Shown here: one piece after another, positions 34,665 through 42,073 of the stretch
Position numbering within the stretch: the first letter of the stretch is position 1
Layout: the number at the start of each line of letters is the position of its first letter
Source of the DNA: Sphingobacteriales bacterium 16-39-50
Lineage (GTDB): Bacteria > Bacteroidota > Bacteroidia > Sphingobacteriales > Sphingobacteriaceae
NCBI GenBank assembly: GCA_002257025.1
Contig: NCHA01000024.1
Span: 1-42,073 of the forward strand
Direction: 5' to 3'
DNA: 42,073 nt
Made by a program: the position numbers and the translations under genes
Notes under the pieces: generated by a model
Database searches by the model: none
Seen by the model: the letters and a program-made list of their open reading frames with translations, nothing else
What the model was told of the DNA's origin: nothing

Positions 34665-34683
34665 TACTTTGTATTTCAAAGTA
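34665..34683. promoter_or_regulatory. Perfect inverted repeat overlapping a promoter-like box
   Basis: TACTTTG-TATTT-CAAAGTA, a perfect 7-bp inverted repeat with 5-nt spacer, is 20 bp upstream of the 94-aa membrane-protein ATG. Its left arm resembles a Bacteroidota -7 box and TTGCAACTTG lies upstream as a -33-like region. A repressor binding here would occlude the promoter. No hairpin-type GC content, so an operator is more likely than a terminator. Confidence 0.5.
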
Positions 34684-34702
34684 CTTTTAAAACAAAATAA
34701 AA

Positions 34703-34987
34703 ATGAATAACAAAAGACTAATTATCATCCAATCAGTGGTAGGAATATTGCTGCTTATCCCGCTAATTGCAATGCAGTTCACAAATGAAGTCGACTGGGA
34801 TATCTTTGACTTTGTAATTATGGGAATTCTATTATCGGGCACAGGCTTCTTATGTGAGTTTGCGTTAAGAAAAGTAAAGGGGACACTGAACAGAATTATT
34901 ATCTGTGGAGCTGTTTTATTTGTATTCTTCCTGATATGGGCTGAGCTTGCTGTCGGGATTTTTGGTACGCCATTTGCAGGTTCTTAA
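34703..34987 (+). CDS. Small integral membrane protein, function unknown
   Basis: 94 aa with three predicted helices (about 5-25, 36-56 with the GTGFLCEFALRKVK boundary, and 65-87) and a C-terminal GIFGTPFAGS. No enzymatic motif. I cannot name a family; proteins of this appearance are annotated hypothetical in Bacteroidota. It is probably co-transcribed with the 72-aa protein 58 bp downstream. Confidence 0.7.
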   Translation: MNNKRLIIIQSVVGILLLIPLIAMQFTNEVDWDIFDFVIMGILLSGTGFLCEFALRKVKGTLNRIIICGAVLFVFFLIWAELAVGIFGTPFAGS

Positions 34988-35045
34988 ATAAGACAGCAAA
35001 TGATTAATACCAATGTTCTGCTGTGCTTCACCTAATCTTAAAGCT

Positions 35046-35264
35046 ATGAATAAAGTTATCGGCGCAGTATTAATAATTGCCAGTTTAGCAATTGCTTATG
35101 TAGGAATCAATAAGATTTCACAGAGCACTGAATCTGTTAATTTTTTGGGAATAAAAATTGAAGCCTCTGACAATTCGGGTAAAACAGAGGGCTATCTTTT
35201 CTTAGGATTGGGGATAGCTATTTTTGTCGGTGGGATCTATACTTTGAACAGAACAAAGGCCTGA
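35046..35264 (+). CDS. Small two-helix membrane protein, function unknown
   Basis: 72 aa from the ATG at 35046; an upstream in-frame start at 35013 would add eleven residues that break the clean N-terminal helix. Helix 1 is MNKVIGAVLIIASLAIAYVG, helix 2 about 48-66, joined by a polar loop with NFLGIKIEASDNSG. The layout resembles DUF3185-type proteins, but that is a loose comparison. Ends before a shared terminator. Confidence 0.6.
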   Translation: MNKVIGAVLIIASLAIAYVGINKISQSTESVNFLGIKIEASDNSGKTEGYLFLGLGIAIFVGGIYTLNRTKA

Positions 35265-35299
35265 TTTAATTTAATCAAAAGCCTGTAAGACATTAGTTG

Positions 35300-35329
35300 G
35301 CTTTTGCTATTTTTCTCGATAGCAAAAGC
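35300..35329. terminator. Bidirectional terminator
   Basis: An 11-bp perfect stem (GCTTTTGCTAT pairing with ATAGCAAAAGC) with an 8-nt loop lies between the 72-aa protein gene (plus) and apbE (minus), which converge on it. No long U-tract follows, so efficiency is uncertain. Confidence 0.65.
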
Positions 35330-35344
35330 TATACTTCAGGGTTT

Positions 35345-36391
35345 TTATTTGAAAAATCCGGCACTTGCAGTATCCCTGACTGTGCCGTTTTTATCCTGAT
35401 AGATAAAATATGCTTCCAATCCTTTATGTTTTTTCAGAAAGGCAAAGGCTTTTTCAAAATCTTTACCGATCAGTACATTATCATAGCCATCTGCACTCAT
35501 CGCATTTGCGGTTCTGACGGTCACACTGATCATTTCATTTTCTATCGGCCTGCCGGTCTTCGGGTCCATCAGGTGGGAAAGCTTTTTTGATCCGTTTTGA
35601 ATGTATTTCCGGTAATTCCCGGAAGTGGTGATTGCACCGCCTTTCATTTCAATGATTTTTTGGATGACAGCTTCTTCGTCTTTGTCATTCGAAGGCTGTT
35701 CAATTCCAATCCGCATGATCTGATTCCCTGGCTGTTTACGACCTTTCACCCGGATCTCGCCGCCAATTTCGATCAGGTAATTTTGAACGCCCTGCGATTC
35801 AATGTAATCAGCAATCACATCCACACTATAACCCTGAGCAATGCCATTTACGTCAATCCTCAGGCAGGGAATGTCTTTGACCAATTGCCTGCCCCGGATA
35901 TGGAGCTTATCCGAACCTGAACAAGCGAGTGCCTTATTGATTACTTCATCCGATGGCTGATTGCTATGCCGCTTCACCCCGAATCCCCATGCTTCTACTA
36001 TGGGTAGTATGCTGATGTCGAATACCCCGTCACTTTCCTTCCAGATCTTTAGAGAGCGCTGTACCACCTTGTACAGATGTTCATCCATCTCTATTCCTTT
36101 TTCAGAGTTATTGAATTGGTTGATCAGTGAATAAGGTTTGTAGATTGAAAGGGAGCTGTCAAGTTCAGTAAATTTTTGATCAATAGATTTAGAGCTAATG
36201 ATCGCATCCCCGGCATAATAGCTAATCTGATAGCTGGTGCCCTGTGCGAAACCGGAGATCTGGAATTGGGAGTAAGATTGAGATTTCCTGCTGCCACAAC
36301 CGGGTAGTAGGATTAATAGGATGGGTAGGATTAATAGGATTACAATATTTCTAATACTCAAAATCCTGCCCTGATCAAAAATCCTAACCAT
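35345..36391 (-). CDS. apbE: FAD:protein FMN transferase (ApbE), lipoprotein
   Basis: 348 aa of the ApbE family, which transfers FMN from FAD to a Thr in target proteins such as NqrB/C and RnfG. It has a lipoprotein signal ending LLPGC (Cys32). Core motifs are GFAQGTSYQISYYA, DSSLSIYKPYSLI, RVDVNGIAQGYSVD-like (read as LRIDVNGIAQGYSVDVIADY), YLIEIGGEIRVKG, SHLMDPKTGRP and MSADGYDNVLIGKDFEKA. The first ~30 codons, including the whole signal peptide, are made of AGGATTAAT-type repeats, and a second copy of that segment lies just upstream. It is on the same strand as, and downstream of, the Gfo/Idh gene. Confidence 0.92.
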   Translation of the reverse strand: MVRIFDQGRILSIRNIVILLILPILLILLPGCGSRKSQSYSQFQISGFAQGTSYQISYYAGDAIISSKSIDQKFTELDSSLSIYKPYSLINQFNNSEKGIEMDEHLYKVVQRSLKIWKESDGVFDISILPIVEAWGFGVKRHSNQPSDEVINKALACSGSDKLHIRGRQLVKDIPCLRIDVNGIAQGYSVDVIADYIESQGVQNYLIEIGGEIRVKGRKQPGNQIMRIGIEQPSNDKDEEAVIQKIIEMKGGAITTSGNYRKYIQNGSKKLSHLMDPKTGRPIENEMISVTVRTANAMSADGYDNVLIGKDFEKAFAFLKKHKGLEAYFIYQDKNGTVRDTASAGFFK

Positions 36392-36591
36392 CCTAAAATC
36401 CTTTAATCCTATTATCCTTTAATCCTAGCTGCTACAACCGGGTAGGATTGATAGGATTAATAGGATTTGTAGGATTACAATATACCTGATACTCAAAATC
36501 CTACGCTGATTAAAAACCCTGCTCATCCTAAAATCCTAAAATCCTAAAACCCTAAAATCCTTTAATCCTATTAATCCTAATATCCTAATCC
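36291..36591 (-). repeat. AGGATTAAT-rich repeat with duplicated signal-peptide segment
   Basis: Two related ~135-bp blocks (about 36291-36426 and 36428-36575), rich in ATCCTAAAATCCT/AGGATTAATAGG units. Block A encodes the start of ApbE. Block B has an in-frame ATG (36526) and encodes 33 codons ending ILPGCSS before TAG (36425-36427), the same signal-peptide and lipobox pattern with an early stop. The repeat continues to the Gfo/Idh gene end, whose terminal GLGY and stop read as GGATTAGGATATTAG. Confidence 0.85.
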
Positions 36592-37956
36592 GCCGGTTGT
36601 CGTATAATATTTCGCAATCATATTCGGTACCTCCCATGCAGGCATAGTATTGTTCAGTATATATCCGATCGCTACTTCTGCAGAGTTTGTACCTTTAAAT
36701 GTTCCCGGTTTTACGATCCATTCATTCCCTTTTTGGATCAGGTCGAAACCGGGGTATTTTTGCTGCATTTTAGCTTTTACATTTTGAATAACCGAAACGA
36801 AGTCAGTAGCCGGAACACCCGGAGCCGCTTTGATATATAATGTAGCCCGGTATTTCTCATCTGCACCTTGCCTGAGTTCCAGATCAGCTTTAGTGCCTCG
36901 CATCAGCGCATAATGGGTATCACTTGATCCCGCAGGCTCCCTGTACCTCCAGTTAACAGTCACTTTAGCATGCACCCCTTTGATTGTGTAATTGATTTCG
37001 CCATTGGCTAAGACTGATAAAATACTGTCTTTTACATATTTTTTCAGGTAATCGGGATAATCTACCCGGGTTACCCGCTTAAATTCGGATGGAGTCAGAT
37101 CAGTAGGCCATTCCCTGGAACTCAGGATTTTGATATCCTTTTTATAGTTGAGTATGATTCCCGGAAATCCGGCCCATTGCGACATGTCGACGAGGTGAGT
37201 ACTCACATCAGTAATTCCATGGCCTTGCTGCTCTATGTCAAAGAACCATGCCGGGCGACGGGCAGGTACTGTACCTGAGAATTTCAGAAAATGGTGTAAA
37301 TTTTCCTGGACCAAAGATGGATCATCCACACTTCCTTTTTTGAGTGTTCCGAACAGTTCCGGAATCTCTGCCAGTTCCTTCTGCAGAATGTTGCTGATAT
37401 CATATCGCAGATCCATCGGATCAAAGATCAGGACCTTCTTTTTTTTTGCCAGTTTGAACGATTTTTTCAGCATTTCAAAATCTTTCGGAGTTACTGCAAG
37501 TGGCTTATCCGCTAAAACATGCATACCGGCTTCAATTGAACGGCGCATGTATTCGCCTTTTTTGCTGTTATTCCCGGAAATGATCACTGCATTGCCTTTT
37601 TTCTCAGTTAGCATCTTTTCCAGATAATCGGAACCTGTGTAAACCACCATTTTCCATTTGGTGGGATTGGAGGAGCGGGAATTCATTCCATTAATGCTTT
37701 TTAGATAGGTTTCAACATCCGGGCCCACAGGAGCATAAACATGTACTTCAGGATCTAAGCCTGTATACATTCTGCCCTGCATATAAGTTGCATGGCCATG
37801 TCCCGGATCCAGAACGATAAGTTTAATCGGTACATTCTGTGCAACTCCATTAATCGAAATTAAGCTGAATAAAAGAAGTGTCAGTGAATGAAGGACAAGC
37901 CTTGATTTTAATATAATATTAATAAAATGTCGTTTTGAGATAATATGGAATGCCAT
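36577..37956 (-). CDS. Secreted Gfo/Idh/MocA-type oxidoreductase
   Basis: 459 aa with a long signal peptide (hydrophobic about 22-37, ending VAQN). A Rossmann-type domain (about 43-185) carries IEAGMHVLADKPLAV, the Gfo/Idh EKP-like block. The remainder resembles the putative oxidoreductase C-terminal domain (Oxidoreduct_C), with GHGITDVSTHLVDMSQW. The usual GxGxxG start is replaced by VLDPGHGHA, so nucleotide binding may differ from cytoplasmic relatives. Export of an NAD(P)-type fold is odd but typical of this Bacteroidota group, some of which act on glycans with bound cofactor. Substrate unknown. It precedes apbE on the minus strand. Confidence 0.8.
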   Translation of the reverse strand: MAFHIISKRHFINIILKSRLVLHSLTLLLFSLISINGVAQNVPIKLIVLDPGHGHATYMQGRMYTGLDPEVHVYAPVGPDVETYLKSINGMNSRSSNPTKWKMVVYTGSDYLEKMLTEKKGNAVIISGNNSKKGEYMRRSIEAGMHVLADKPLAVTPKDFEMLKKSFKLAKKKKVLIFDPMDLRYDISNILQKELAEIPELFGTLKKGSVDDPSLVQENLHHFLKFSGTVPARRPAWFFDIEQQGHGITDVSTHLVDMSQWAGFPGIILNYKKDIKILSSREWPTDLTPSEFKRVTRVDYPDYLKKYVKDSILSVLANGEINYTIKGVHAKVTVNWRYREPAGSSDTHYALMRGTKADLELRQGADEKYRATLYIKAAPGVPATDFVSVIQNVKAKMQQKYPGFDLIQKGNEWIVKPGTFKGTNSAEVAIGYILNNTMPAWEVPNMIAKYYTTTGGLGY

Positions 37957-38082
37957 TTTTTATTGAAAGTAAATTATTTAATATCTTTTTTTATATCAGA
38001 ATTGAACTTAATCAAATATAAGAGAATTGATTAATCCTGTATTTTTATATATTTATTCTTGCACACATTCATACTGATCAAA

Positions 38083-39237
38083 ATGAGTAATCCGCTTTTA
38101 CTATTCAGGAAATATATTCCGGTATTTTTCATGCTGATGGTTCTTGTAGTTTCGGCAATTAATGCCCAGACCCAAAAGCCTAAAAAATATATTGTTAATG
38201 GATATGTAGGAGGTTACCGTGGCCTGGTAAAAGTTGAGGAAATTGATGCTGATAAATTGACTCACATCAATTACGCTTTTGTTAATGTAAAAGACAGTCT
38301 GGCATTTCTTACTAATCTAAAAACTGATTCAACTAACTTTCGATTGTTAAACGGACTAAAAAGAATCAATCCCGATCTTAAAATTGTGATTTCGATAGGT
38401 GGCTGGTCATGGAGTGAAAATTTTTCTGATGCGGTTTTGACCCCAACTTCCAGAAAATTATTCGCAAAAAGCAGCGTAGATATTGTCAGACAATATAATC
38501 TGGATGGGGTGGATATTGACTGGGAATATCCGGCTATGAGGGGCGAGGAAGGCAATGTGTACCGTCCTGAGGATAAACAGAATTTTACCCTTATGTTCAG
38601 GGAGATTCGTGCCGAACTGGATAAACTTGAGGCCGAAAGGGGTCGAAAATATCTTCTGACAGCTGCTGTCGGAGGTTCGAAATCCTTCGTAAACAATACA
38701 GAAATGGCAGAAGTGGCAAAAATTCTAGATTATATTCTGATCATGACCTATGATTACGGTGGTAAAACAGTTGCGCATCATACAAATCTTTATCCTTCAA
38801 AAGGAATGGAGAATTCCAGTTCAGCACATAAATCGGTAGTGGATTTTATGGATGGGGGAGTCCCTGCCCATAAGATCGGATTAGGTGCAGCCTTTTATGG
38901 GAAAAGCAGGGAGGCAGAAAACGTAATGAAAAACGGACTTAATCAGCCAGTCGTTTCGGGCTCAAAAGTTACTGCAGGACAAGGAGGGGGTTATACCAAA
39001 ATGAGAAAAGAGTTTATAAATAATAATGGATATAAGCGTCATTGGGACAGACATGCCAAAGCACCTTATCTTTTTAATCCGGAGACAAAGGTTTTCATAA
39101 CCTACGACGATGAGCGCTCAATAAGAATGAAAGCGAAGTATATCAGAAAGCATAAACTGGCAGGCATTTTCTTCTGGGAGTATTTTTCTGATCCGGAGGA
39201 ATATCTTTTGAAGGAGATTGATAGAGTACTTGATTGA
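38083..39237 (+). CDS. Secreted GH18 chitinase-like glycoside hydrolase
   Basis: 384 aa with a signal peptide (about 10-31, ending INAQ). The GH18 barrel shows KIVISIGGWSWSENF, the catalytic DGVDIDWEYP (Asp141, Asp144, Asp146, acid/base Glu148), LTAAVGGSK, ILIMTYDYGGKTV, KIGLGAAFYGKSRE and GIFFWEYFSD. No carbohydrate-binding module is visible, so it is a single-domain endo-acting chitinase or related N-acetylglucosaminidase. The ATG at 38083 is preferred to an in-frame TTG at 38059 because it gives a normal signal peptide. Divergent from the Gfo/Idh gene. Confidence 0.92.
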   Translation: MSNPLLLFRKYIPVFFMLMVLVVSAINAQTQKPKKYIVNGYVGGYRGLVKVEEIDADKLTHINYAFVNVKDSLAFLTNLKTDSTNFRLLNGLKRINPDLKIVISIGGWSWSENFSDAVLTPTSRKLFAKSSVDIVRQYNLDGVDIDWEYPAMRGEEGNVYRPEDKQNFTLMFREIRAELDKLEAERGRKYLLTAAVGGSKSFVNNTEMAEVAKILDYILIMTYDYGGKTVAHHTNLYPSKGMENSSSAHKSVVDFMDGGVPAHKIGLGAAFYGKSREAENVMKNGLNQPVVSGSKVTAGQGGGYTKMRKEFINNNGYKRHWDRHAKAPYLFNPETKVFITYDDERSIRMKAKYIRKHKLAGIFFWEYFSDPEEYLLKEIDRVLD

Positions 39238-39455
39238 GGGAAATGGGGAGTAGGGAATAGGGAATGGGGAATAGGTAATGGGGAATAGGAAGACGACCCA
39301 GGAACAAAGAATCAAGAACCAGGACTGGGGTGTCCAAAGATTGATTTTTTCGATTAAATTGTAATGGTGAAGTAATCTGTCGTCCTGACGCAGGAGGGAT
39401 CTAATTTGTTGTAGTCTCCTGCCTTAAAGATTATAGTTCATTCTGAATGACACTT
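39238..39455. repeat. Low-complexity GGGAATAGG repeats and REP remnants
   Basis: 39238-39291 is a string of GGGAATAGG/GGGGAATAGG units downstream of the chitinase. 39377-39452 carries GTCGTCCTGACGCAGGAGG, with a GCAGGAG/CTCCTGC stem (39390-39396 and 39416-39422), and ends near TTCTGAATGACA, like the dispersed GTCATTCTGA-type repeats. No gene is supported between 39238 and 39499. Confidence 0.6.
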
Positions 39456-39499
39456 GATCAGGTCTTTATTCCTTGCTCCATGTTCCTTGATCACTTTAG

Positions 39500-40381
39500 C
39501 TACTTCTGGCTCAAAAAATAGTCATAAATCATCCTGGAGACTATCGCCATCGACTTTACCGCCGCCTTATCGTTCTCTAATTCCTTTGACAACATAACCA
39601 AAACATATTTTCTACCATCCGGAAGTATCACGATTCCTGCATCATGATTCACTCCGGTGATCCAGCCTATTTTGTGTGCTACTTTTACTTTTTTGTGGAG
39701 TTTCGCAGGAATTTTATCATTAAATTTCTGATCCTGCAGAATATTGATAATCTCATCTGAAGAAGATTTGTCAACAGCAAGACCCTCGGTCATTTTAGAA
39801 AAGACGAGCATTTGGTCATAAGCTGTTGTGGTATTGTTCAGTCCCGCCCGGTAGGCTTTTGTATCTTCCACACCACGTAAAACCTTTATATCATTGGCTC
39901 CCATCTCCCGCATAGTTTTATTCGCATTTTGTGCTCCCACCAGGTCAATGATATTATTAGTAGCCAGGTTACTGCTTTGGATAATCATAAGATAAAGCAA
40001 ATCATAAATCTTTACTTTTGCGCCTACTTTGGTATACAATGCCGGTTCGCTATCGTCTTTGGGGTCGAGGGAATAACTGCTGCCGTCAACTATGCTTTTG
40101 AATTCATTTTTAACAATCAGCGAGTCATTAATGGAAAATTTTCCGGCATTAGCCTGTTTATAAGCCTCAATCAATACCGGGGTTTTCATCGTACTTGCAG
40201 CATGGAAGTTTATCTTTTAATGAATCAGAATTTCTTCCCCACTGATCAAATTTTTATAAGTCAGGGCAAAGACTCCCTTATTTTTAGCGAGTTCTGCGTT
40301 GATCTTATTCCTGAGTTCTTCCGGATTTTTGGTCCCTGATGGCAACATGAAATATAGAATTGATAATATTAGTGTTAACAT
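39500..40381 (-). pseudogene. Class A beta-lactamase-like serine hydrolase broken by one TAA
   Basis: Reading minus from ATG at 40381 gives 293 codons with a single in-frame TAA at codon 55 (40217-40219), between GEEILIH and KINFHAASTMKTP. The SxxK motif is STMK (Ser63, Lys66), right after the stop, so the track-like downstream start at Met65 would lose the nucleophile. Other motifs are SSN (for SDN, about 116-118), a VED...LN region in place of ExxLN, and HKIG for KTG. The reading frame is intact on both sides. GAA to TAA is one substitution. It is either a recent pseudogene, a read-through codon or a sequence error. Divergent from the M14 peptidase, so beta-lactam or peptidoglycan metabolism is possible. 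Confidence 0.8.
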
Positions 40382-40468
40382 TTAAATACTCCGGAATAAT
40401 AAAGGAGCCTTTAAGAATATAGCAATAGTATAATTTGTATTTTTAGTTCCCTTAAATATTATGAAACT

Positions 40469-41947
40469 ATGATCAGATCAAATAGCTTATTGTTGTGTGC
40501 CTTGCTATTAACGATGTTTCAGGCGGCCATGTGCCAGGTAAATCTGAAAAGTGTTGATCAGGTATGGGACCATTACGAGCGATATAAGGAACCTGTGATT
40601 ACAAACCGGTTTTTTAAGCATACCGATGTCGTTTCCCTGATCAAGAAACATACGACATCCGGGCTGCTTATTTCTGAAGAAATCGGCCTATCAGTTAAGG
40701 GGAGAAGTATTAATCATTTGACACTTGGAACAGGTAAAACAAAGGTTTTATTATGGTCGCAAATGCATGGTGATGAGTCAACTGCGACCATGGCCCTTTT
40801 CGATCTGTTCAATTTTCTGGTAGCGGATGATGAGCATAAGGATTTAAGAAAGTTGATTCTGAGCAGTCTGGAGCTTCATATCGTTCCAATGCTCAATCCC
40901 GATGGGGCCCAGCAATGGAAAAGAAGAAATGATCTCGAGATTGATGTAAACAGGGATGCCCGTATGCTTGTGACACCCGAGGGCATAGCATTGATGAATC
41001 TTGCGAAGAAAATAAAACCCGAAATAGGCTTTAATCTTCATGATCAAAGCACCTTATATGCTGCCGGTCGTACCGATAATACGGCTACTTTATCTTTCCT
41101 GGCTCCGGCCTATGATTACCCGAAGAGTATGAATGAGGTCAGAAAAAGAGCCACACAGCTGATATTAACAATGAATAAAGCCTTGCAGACCAAAGTCCCG
41201 GGCAAGATCGCTAAATATGATGATGCTTTTGATCCGCGTTGTTTTGGGGATACTTTTCAGGGAATGGGTATTTCAACCATACTGATCGAGTCAGGTGGAT
41301 ATTATGCCGATCCTGAAAAGCAGCACATTAGAAAGCTTAATTTTTATGCCCTTCTCAATGCTTTTGTGTCTATTGCTGAGAAAACTTATGCAAGCCAAAA
41401 TCTTGCTGATTATCAGGAAATTCCGGAGAATAGCCGGTCTTTGTATGATGTGTTGGTCAGAAATGTAAGTATAAATAAGGAAGGTATCCAGTTCCGGACC
41501 AACCTGGGGATTGTCCGTTCTCAAATCAAAAGTTCTGATTTTGGTAGTATGTCATACAATGGCCGTATCGAGGAGCTGGGAGATGTAGAGCTGACTCATG
41601 GCTATGACGAAATTGAAGCCTCAAGCCTGACTTTTACTCCGGGAAATATCAAACTAATGAGGAAAAGTGAATGGGAAGTATTAAGTCCGCAGCAGGAACT
41701 TGATCTGATCAGAGAAGGTTATCTTTTTGTGAAATGGACAGATGCTGCATCACCTGTCGGCCCATTGAGTGCAAGGCTTCTGAACCTGACCAATAAGGCT
41801 ACCAATACCATACAATCTGCGTCCATAGGTCAGCAAGCACAATTTTTACTAAGCAGGGATGGAAAGCCTGTTTACGCACTGCTTAATGGGTATGTTCTGG
41901 ATTTGACTAAGGATGTGACTGCTGTTCCGAATGTGTTTGGATATTGA
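40469..41947 (+). CDS. Secreted M14-family zinc carboxypeptidase
   Basis: 492 aa with a signal peptide (about 1-22, ending AMCQ). The M14 domain (about 40-305) has zinc ligands in MHGDE (His100, Glu103) and FNLHDQ (His191), substrate-binding DVNRD (Asn161, Arg162), and catalytic Glu274 in TILIESGG. Members act on peptides or peptidoglycan stem peptides. The C-terminal part (about 310-492) is unrecognised and probably beta-rich. The last 126 bp of the window (41948-42073) contain nothing I can support. Confidence 0.9.
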   Translation: MIRSNSLLLCALLLTMFQAAMCQVNLKSVDQVWDHYERYKEPVITNRFFKHTDVVSLIKKHTTSGLLISEEIGLSVKGRSINHLTLGTGKTKVLLWSQMHGDESTATMALFDLFNFLVADDEHKDLRKLILSSLELHIVPMLNPDGAQQWKRRNDLEIDVNRDARMLVTPEGIALMNLAKKIKPEIGFNLHDQSTLYAAGRTDNTATLSFLAPAYDYPKSMNEVRKRATQLILTMNKALQTKVPGKIAKYDDAFDPRCFGDTFQGMGISTILIESGGYYADPEKQHIRKLNFYALLNAFVSIAEKTYASQNLADYQEIPENSRSLYDVLVRNVSINKEGIQFRTNLGIVRSQIKSSDFGSMSYNGRIEELGDVELTHGYDEIEASSLTFTPGNIKLMRKSEWEVLSPQQELDLIREGYLFVKWTDAASPVGPLSARLLNLTNKATNTIQSASIGQQAQFLLSRDGKPVYALLNGYVLDLTKDVTAVPNVFGY

Positions 41948-42073
41948 GAGGTATTTATTTTGAATTCAGATCATCCTGTCCGATTTCTATGATCTAAGCA
42001 ACTGATCTAACGTAATTTTTTTCATACAATCTGTTTTGTCTTACACAGGCAAATATCCTTAAGATTAGCTTAT

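Noticed and set aside
36421..36591. CRISPR array or telomere-like array
   Set aside because: Units are short, irregular and without unique spacers, and no cas genes are present; simple repeat expansion explains them.

Overview
The window looks like chromosome of a Bacteroidota bacterium, most likely of the Sphingobacteriaceae/Pedobacter type. The reasons are the fused ccoN-ccoO oxidase gene, the ccoI-S-NO-Q-P/ccoG-H gene set, weak Shine-Dalgarno signals, a TAnnTTTG-type promoter element, many lipoproteins and secreted enzymes, and abundant small dispersed palindromes between genes. This placement comes from protein and motif recognition, not a database search. I see no rRNA, tRNA, CRISPR array, transposase, integrase or phage gene.

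Region 1 (1-17.3 kb) concerns high-affinity respiration. A minus-strand cbb3 cytochrome oxidase cluster (ccoI, ccoS, fused ccoNO, ccoQ, ccoP; 14.7-8.9 kb) continues as ccoG, ccoH and a SafE/UreH-like membrane protein at 2.7-0.1 kb. Six plus-strand genes (2993-8809) split it: a lone PEP-synthase-type ATP-binding domain, a LOG-family Rossmann protein, YceI, an L,D-transpeptidase lipoprotein, an unknown lipoprotein and a PepSY membrane protein. Two tiny genes, ccoQ (55 aa) and ccoS (53 aa), were read directly from the sequence. A perfect Fnr/Crp-type palindrome precedes ccoI. Next come a P2-type cation ATPase and, divergently, a tandem universal stress protein, with two Fnr-like boxes exactly 22 bp apart between them.

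Region 2 (18.6-24.7 kb) holds unlinked single genes: a PQQ dehydrogenase with a cytochrome c insert, a GreA/Rnk-like protein, an MgtC/DUF4010 membrane protein, a periplasmic YbhB/PEBP protein and a DODA-type extradiol dioxygenase. A roughly 490-bp gap before the GreA-like gene has a promoter-like box, a 38-codon ORF and a hairpin.

Region 3 (24.9-31.8 kb) is a catabolic operon that reads as a complete non-phosphorylative L-fucose pathway: FucP-type transporter, mutarotase, UxaA-family dehydratase, SDR dehydrogenase, FAH-type diketo-acid hydrolase, COG3618 lactonase and SDR fucose dehydrogenase. Expected products are pyruvate and lactate. The fucose dehydrogenase has Asn where the SDR catalytic Lys is expected.

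Region 4 (32-42 kb) is accessory: an SGNH hydrolase, an FMN reductase and an amidohydrolase in an AT-rich stretch that may be acquired, two small membrane proteins behind a promoter-overlapping palindrome, ApbE, a secreted Gfo/Idh oxidoreductase, a GH18 chitinase, a class A beta-lactamase-like gene broken by one nonsense codon, and an M14 carboxypeptidase. An AGGATTAAT-rich repeat upstream of apbE has duplicated the apbE signal-peptide segment, leaving a 33-codon decoy lipoprotein signal peptide.

No single locus is clearly a new system. The best leads are the PEP-synthase-domain/LOG pair inside the oxidase cluster, the duplicated signal peptide, the candidate Fnr-type regulon, the Asn-for-Lys SDR and the small ORF at 20.9 kb.
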